Assembly (NCBI GenBank): GCA_007127495.1
Contig: SKZG01000446.1
Location: forward strand, 1-5,407
Source of the DNA: Planctomycetales bacterium
GTDB lineage: Bacteria; Planctomycetota; Planctomycetia; Pirellulales; Thermoguttaceae
Direction: 5' to 3'
DNA: 5,407 nucleotides
A model generated the notes under the pieces. It saw only the letters and a program-made list of their open reading frames with translations. It had not been told where the DNA came from and made no database searches. Within the stretch, counting starts at the first letter, position 1. Each line of letters starts with the position of its first letter. Positions 5,332 to 5,407 of this stretch are shown in pieces. The translations under genes were made by a program, and so were the position numbers.

Positions 5332-5407
5332 AGGTCGTCGACGGATTTGGCATCGAGCACCGCGAGCAGTAGCGAATCGAGCCGCTCGGCTGACCGGAGC
5401 CGGCGCA
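5322..5407 (-). CDS. C-terminal end of an unidentified gene, truncated by the window
   Basis: Reading the minus strand from the window edge gives 27 codons without a stop, ending in TGA at 5322-5324. The peptide includes SAERLDSLLLAVLDAKSVDD and ends LPW. It looks like an ordinary amphipathic helix followed by a short tail, with G or C at most third positions. The stop lies 19 bp from that of the convergent phosphatase gene. Too little is visible to name it. Confidence 0.55.
   Translation of the reverse strand, partial: RRLRSAERLDSLLLAVLDAKSVDDLPW

Noticed and set aside
5322..5407. HigB-type toxin, suggested by the segment LAVLDAKSVDDL
   Set aside because: The resemblance covers about a dozen residues and the protein stops right after it, before the conserved part of that family.

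Overview
The window is GC-rich bacterial DNA with tightly used but not densely packed genes. It is most likely planctomycete (Pirellulales-like). The reasons are an ImuA/ImuB pair of the type seen in that phylum, a small lipoprotein ending in RGPRDFLADDPPSIGP (a tail I associate with planctomycete hypothetical proteins), and a short palindromic repeat with a GGCACAC-GCC-GTGTGCC core that resembles intergenic repeats I recall from that group. The taxonomic call rests on recall, not on a search.

Layout. Positions 1-400 hold no convincing gene but carry a six-copy 18-bp tandem repeat (118-225). Positions 401-2780 on the minus strand are an imuA-imuB operon, the accessory module of SOS translesion mutagenesis, with a 74-bp overlap between the two genes. 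Its usual partner dnaE2 is not in the window. Positions 2781-3167 are the intergenic region between imuA and a rightward gene. In its centre is a minus-strand sigma70-type promoter, TTGACA-N17-TATATT, whose -10 is covered by a LexA-like operator, CTGTATATTTGTACAT. On each side of that promoter sits one copy of a ~100-bp palindromic MITE (2797-2896 and 3004-3102). The copies are flanked by 9-bp target duplications (8/9 and 9/9), and paired changes between them keep the stems matched. The imuA-proximal copy appears to have jumped into the 21-nt or so leader of the SOS operon, so the mRNA would now begin with a 24-bp perfect stem ending 4 nt from the Shine-Dalgarno sequence.

Positions 3168-3785 on the plus strand read as one coding frame for a membrane-anchored protein of about 205 residues, interrupted by a TAG at 3507-3509: a probable pseudogene or recoded gene. 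It converges on a small minus-strand lipoprotein gene (3799-4095). A 340-bp divergent spacer (4096-4435) follows. Then comes a plus-strand calcineurin-like metallophosphatase (4436-5302), which lacks the usual GDxxDRG metal-binding motif II. The last 86 bases encode the C-terminus of a convergent minus-strand gene that runs off the window.

The functional core is DNA-damage-induced mutagenesis (imuAB). The surprise is the mobile-element remodelling of its control region. The other genes look unrelated to it.
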